Positions 62,753 to 64,000 of a DNA stretch of 64,000 nucleotides are shown here, in pieces. The notes below the pieces were generated by a model that searched no databases, was not told where the DNA came from, and worked only from the letters and a program-made list of their open reading frames with translations. The position numbers and the translations under genes were made by a program. Position 1 is the stretch's first letter. Each line of letters begins with the position of its first letter. Source of the DNA: Owenia fusiformis (Eukaryota > Annelida > Polychaeta > Sabellida > Oweniidae); NCBI GenBank assembly GCA_903813345.2, contig CAIIXF020000008.1:22304822-22368821 (forward strand), in the 5' to 3' direction.

Positions 62753-63738
62753 GATTGAACCGATACATAACAAGCAAGGATGGTATTACAATGACCTATC
62801 ACTGTGATAAATGTAGTGAGGTTTTCGACCAAGCTAAAGGCTTGTCCACTCATAGGAAGAAAATGCATGGGCTTGTTGACTTTATCTGTAATATATGTGA
62901 GGCAACATCTAAAACACATCACTATTTTGCGGAACATATGTATTTTGTGCATTACTATGATGGCAAAGGGTATCATAAATGTGATGTGTGTGGAACATCA
63001 TTGCGTCATAAGTCAGCATTAGCAAAGCATATGTTGATACATAAGCAAGAGAAACCTCATATGTGTTCTACATGTGGCAGGGCTTTTACACAGTCCAGTA
63101 CACTGAAGACACATGAAGAGATTCATATGACTGATGCAGAAAAAACACTTGTATGTGCAATATGTAATAAAAAATTTGGACGTCGGACTACTTTTAAATT
63201 ACATGTTAAAGGACATAGTAAATCTCATCAGTGTGCTTATTGTGGCCTAAGATTCTCACGTCAAGGACACATGAAGCGTCATATTCAGACACAGCATTCT
63301 AGCGAGGAAATTGCAGCTGCCGCCAGAGAAAAGGCGAGAATACACTCACAAAATCGTAAAACAAAGCGCCATAAAAAGACAGCAATTTGTGAATCACAAG
63401 CCTCAAATATCTTAAAGGATGTGAAACATTTAGAGTCTCAAGAGCAAAGCTATGTTAGTAATGAACAAGTGCAACAGCATTTTATGCCAGGAGTAAAACC
63501 AAATGAATCAGCACAACAAACTTGTGTACCTGAACCAGATGAACAATCCAGACAAGATGTCTATGTATCCAATACACCACATTTGGATAGTTTAACCCCA
63601 GTGTACCATAATAATGCTCTTCCACAGGGGTTAGACCTTAGTGTTACTAGGGAACAATATGTTCAAGGGCAACTCCGACCTTTAGCTTACACCAACATGG
63701 AGCAAATCAGCTGGCCTGTGTTCCCCCAAAATGATTGA
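62753..63738 (+). CDS. Alternative terminal exon T8: six C2H2 fingers
   Basis: Acceptor ttatttgcag, phase 1 (G|GA), opening LNRYITS. Finger heads: CDKC, CNIC, CDVC, CSTC, CAIC, CAYC, then SSEEIAAAAREKARIHSQNR as in T5. A polar Gln/Pro/Ser tail ends at 63738. No AATAAA is visible in the remaining 260 bases, and more tails could lie beyond the window. The predicted isoform is 1039 residues. Confidence 0.9.
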
Positions 63739-64000
63739 AAAGAGGAGATTGTTGTATTTTTTTTTATTTGTAACATTTTGGTTTTTAGAATGATTGAAAC
63801 TGTACATAATGTAGAGATATTTACGATTTAGATCTACATTCAGTACATACTTTATTCTATAACTTAACTAGTTTGATTTGAGGGTTAGAACATTTTACCA
63901 TGTTAAGAATATTTTAAATAGTTATTTATACACATTCATACTTGTTCAATGCCATACCAGTTTGTTTACCTTCTATTGAATTTAATCTTATTGACATTTT

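Noticed and set aside
51376-63738. Reading the eight zinc-finger exons as eight separate tandem genes
   Set aside because: All start at a phase-1 acceptor, several lack any ATG before the first finger, and no first exons or promoters are visible between them.

Overview
This is invertebrate nuclear DNA: AT-rich, with spliced genes, GT-AG introns, AATAAA signals and a heavy load of LTR, TIR, MITE and satellite repeats. Gene structure and the SCAN-like Gypsy gag suggest a lophotrochozoan (mollusc, annelid or brachiopod grade), but species and phylum are inference. No CRISPR, operon or prokaryotic feature was seen, and no tRNA or rRNA was recognised by eye.

Layout. 1-3.3 kb is non-coding with a small TIR element. 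3.3-5.9 kb (+) holds a three-exon bZIP factor of Fos/ATF3/JDP2 type. 5.9-18.4 kb is a nested repeat block: a pentanucleotide satellite (8.5-9.6 kb), a 3.8 kb TIR element with a decayed cargo gene (9.7-13.5 kb), a 5'-truncated Gypsy element with gag, protease and 3' LTR (14.3-17.0 kb), an inverted pair of a ~265-bp dispersed repeat, and a CGAA/CGCA tetranucleotide array. 19.4-26.1 kb (+) is a complete nine-exon RCE1 (CAAX protease 2) with a large palindrome in intron 1. 26.1-30.8 kb is intergenic with MITE-like palindromes and a tandem-repeat element.

The main interest is 30.8-63.7 kb: two head-to-head BTB genes. The plus-strand gene (46.6 kb to at least 63.7 kb) has four coding exons for a common amino half (YRP-repeat region, BTB, AT-hook-like tract, acidic segment, two C2H2 fingers). 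It is followed by eight terminal exons, each with its own acceptor, 5-12 C2H2 fingers and stop; seven have a visible poly(A) signal. Every junction is phase 1 and all eight joins give whole codon counts. This is the layout of insect lola or mod(mdg4): one BTB head spliced to alternative zinc-finger tails. The minus-strand gene (43.8 to 30.9 kb) follows the same rule. A BTB exon and a linker exon can join, in phase, either to a Crypton-type tyrosine-recombinase-like domain (DUF3504, three exons, own stop) or to a ten-finger C2H2 tail (three exons), or to both in series.

The intron before the second recombinase exon carries about 42 copies of a 49-bp minisatellite that is an amplified copy of that exon's own 3' splice site. 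The BTB domains probably dimerise and the tails set DNA specificity, so the locus may produce a combinatorial set of transcription factors. Isoforms, expression and phylogenetic spread cannot be judged from sequence alone.
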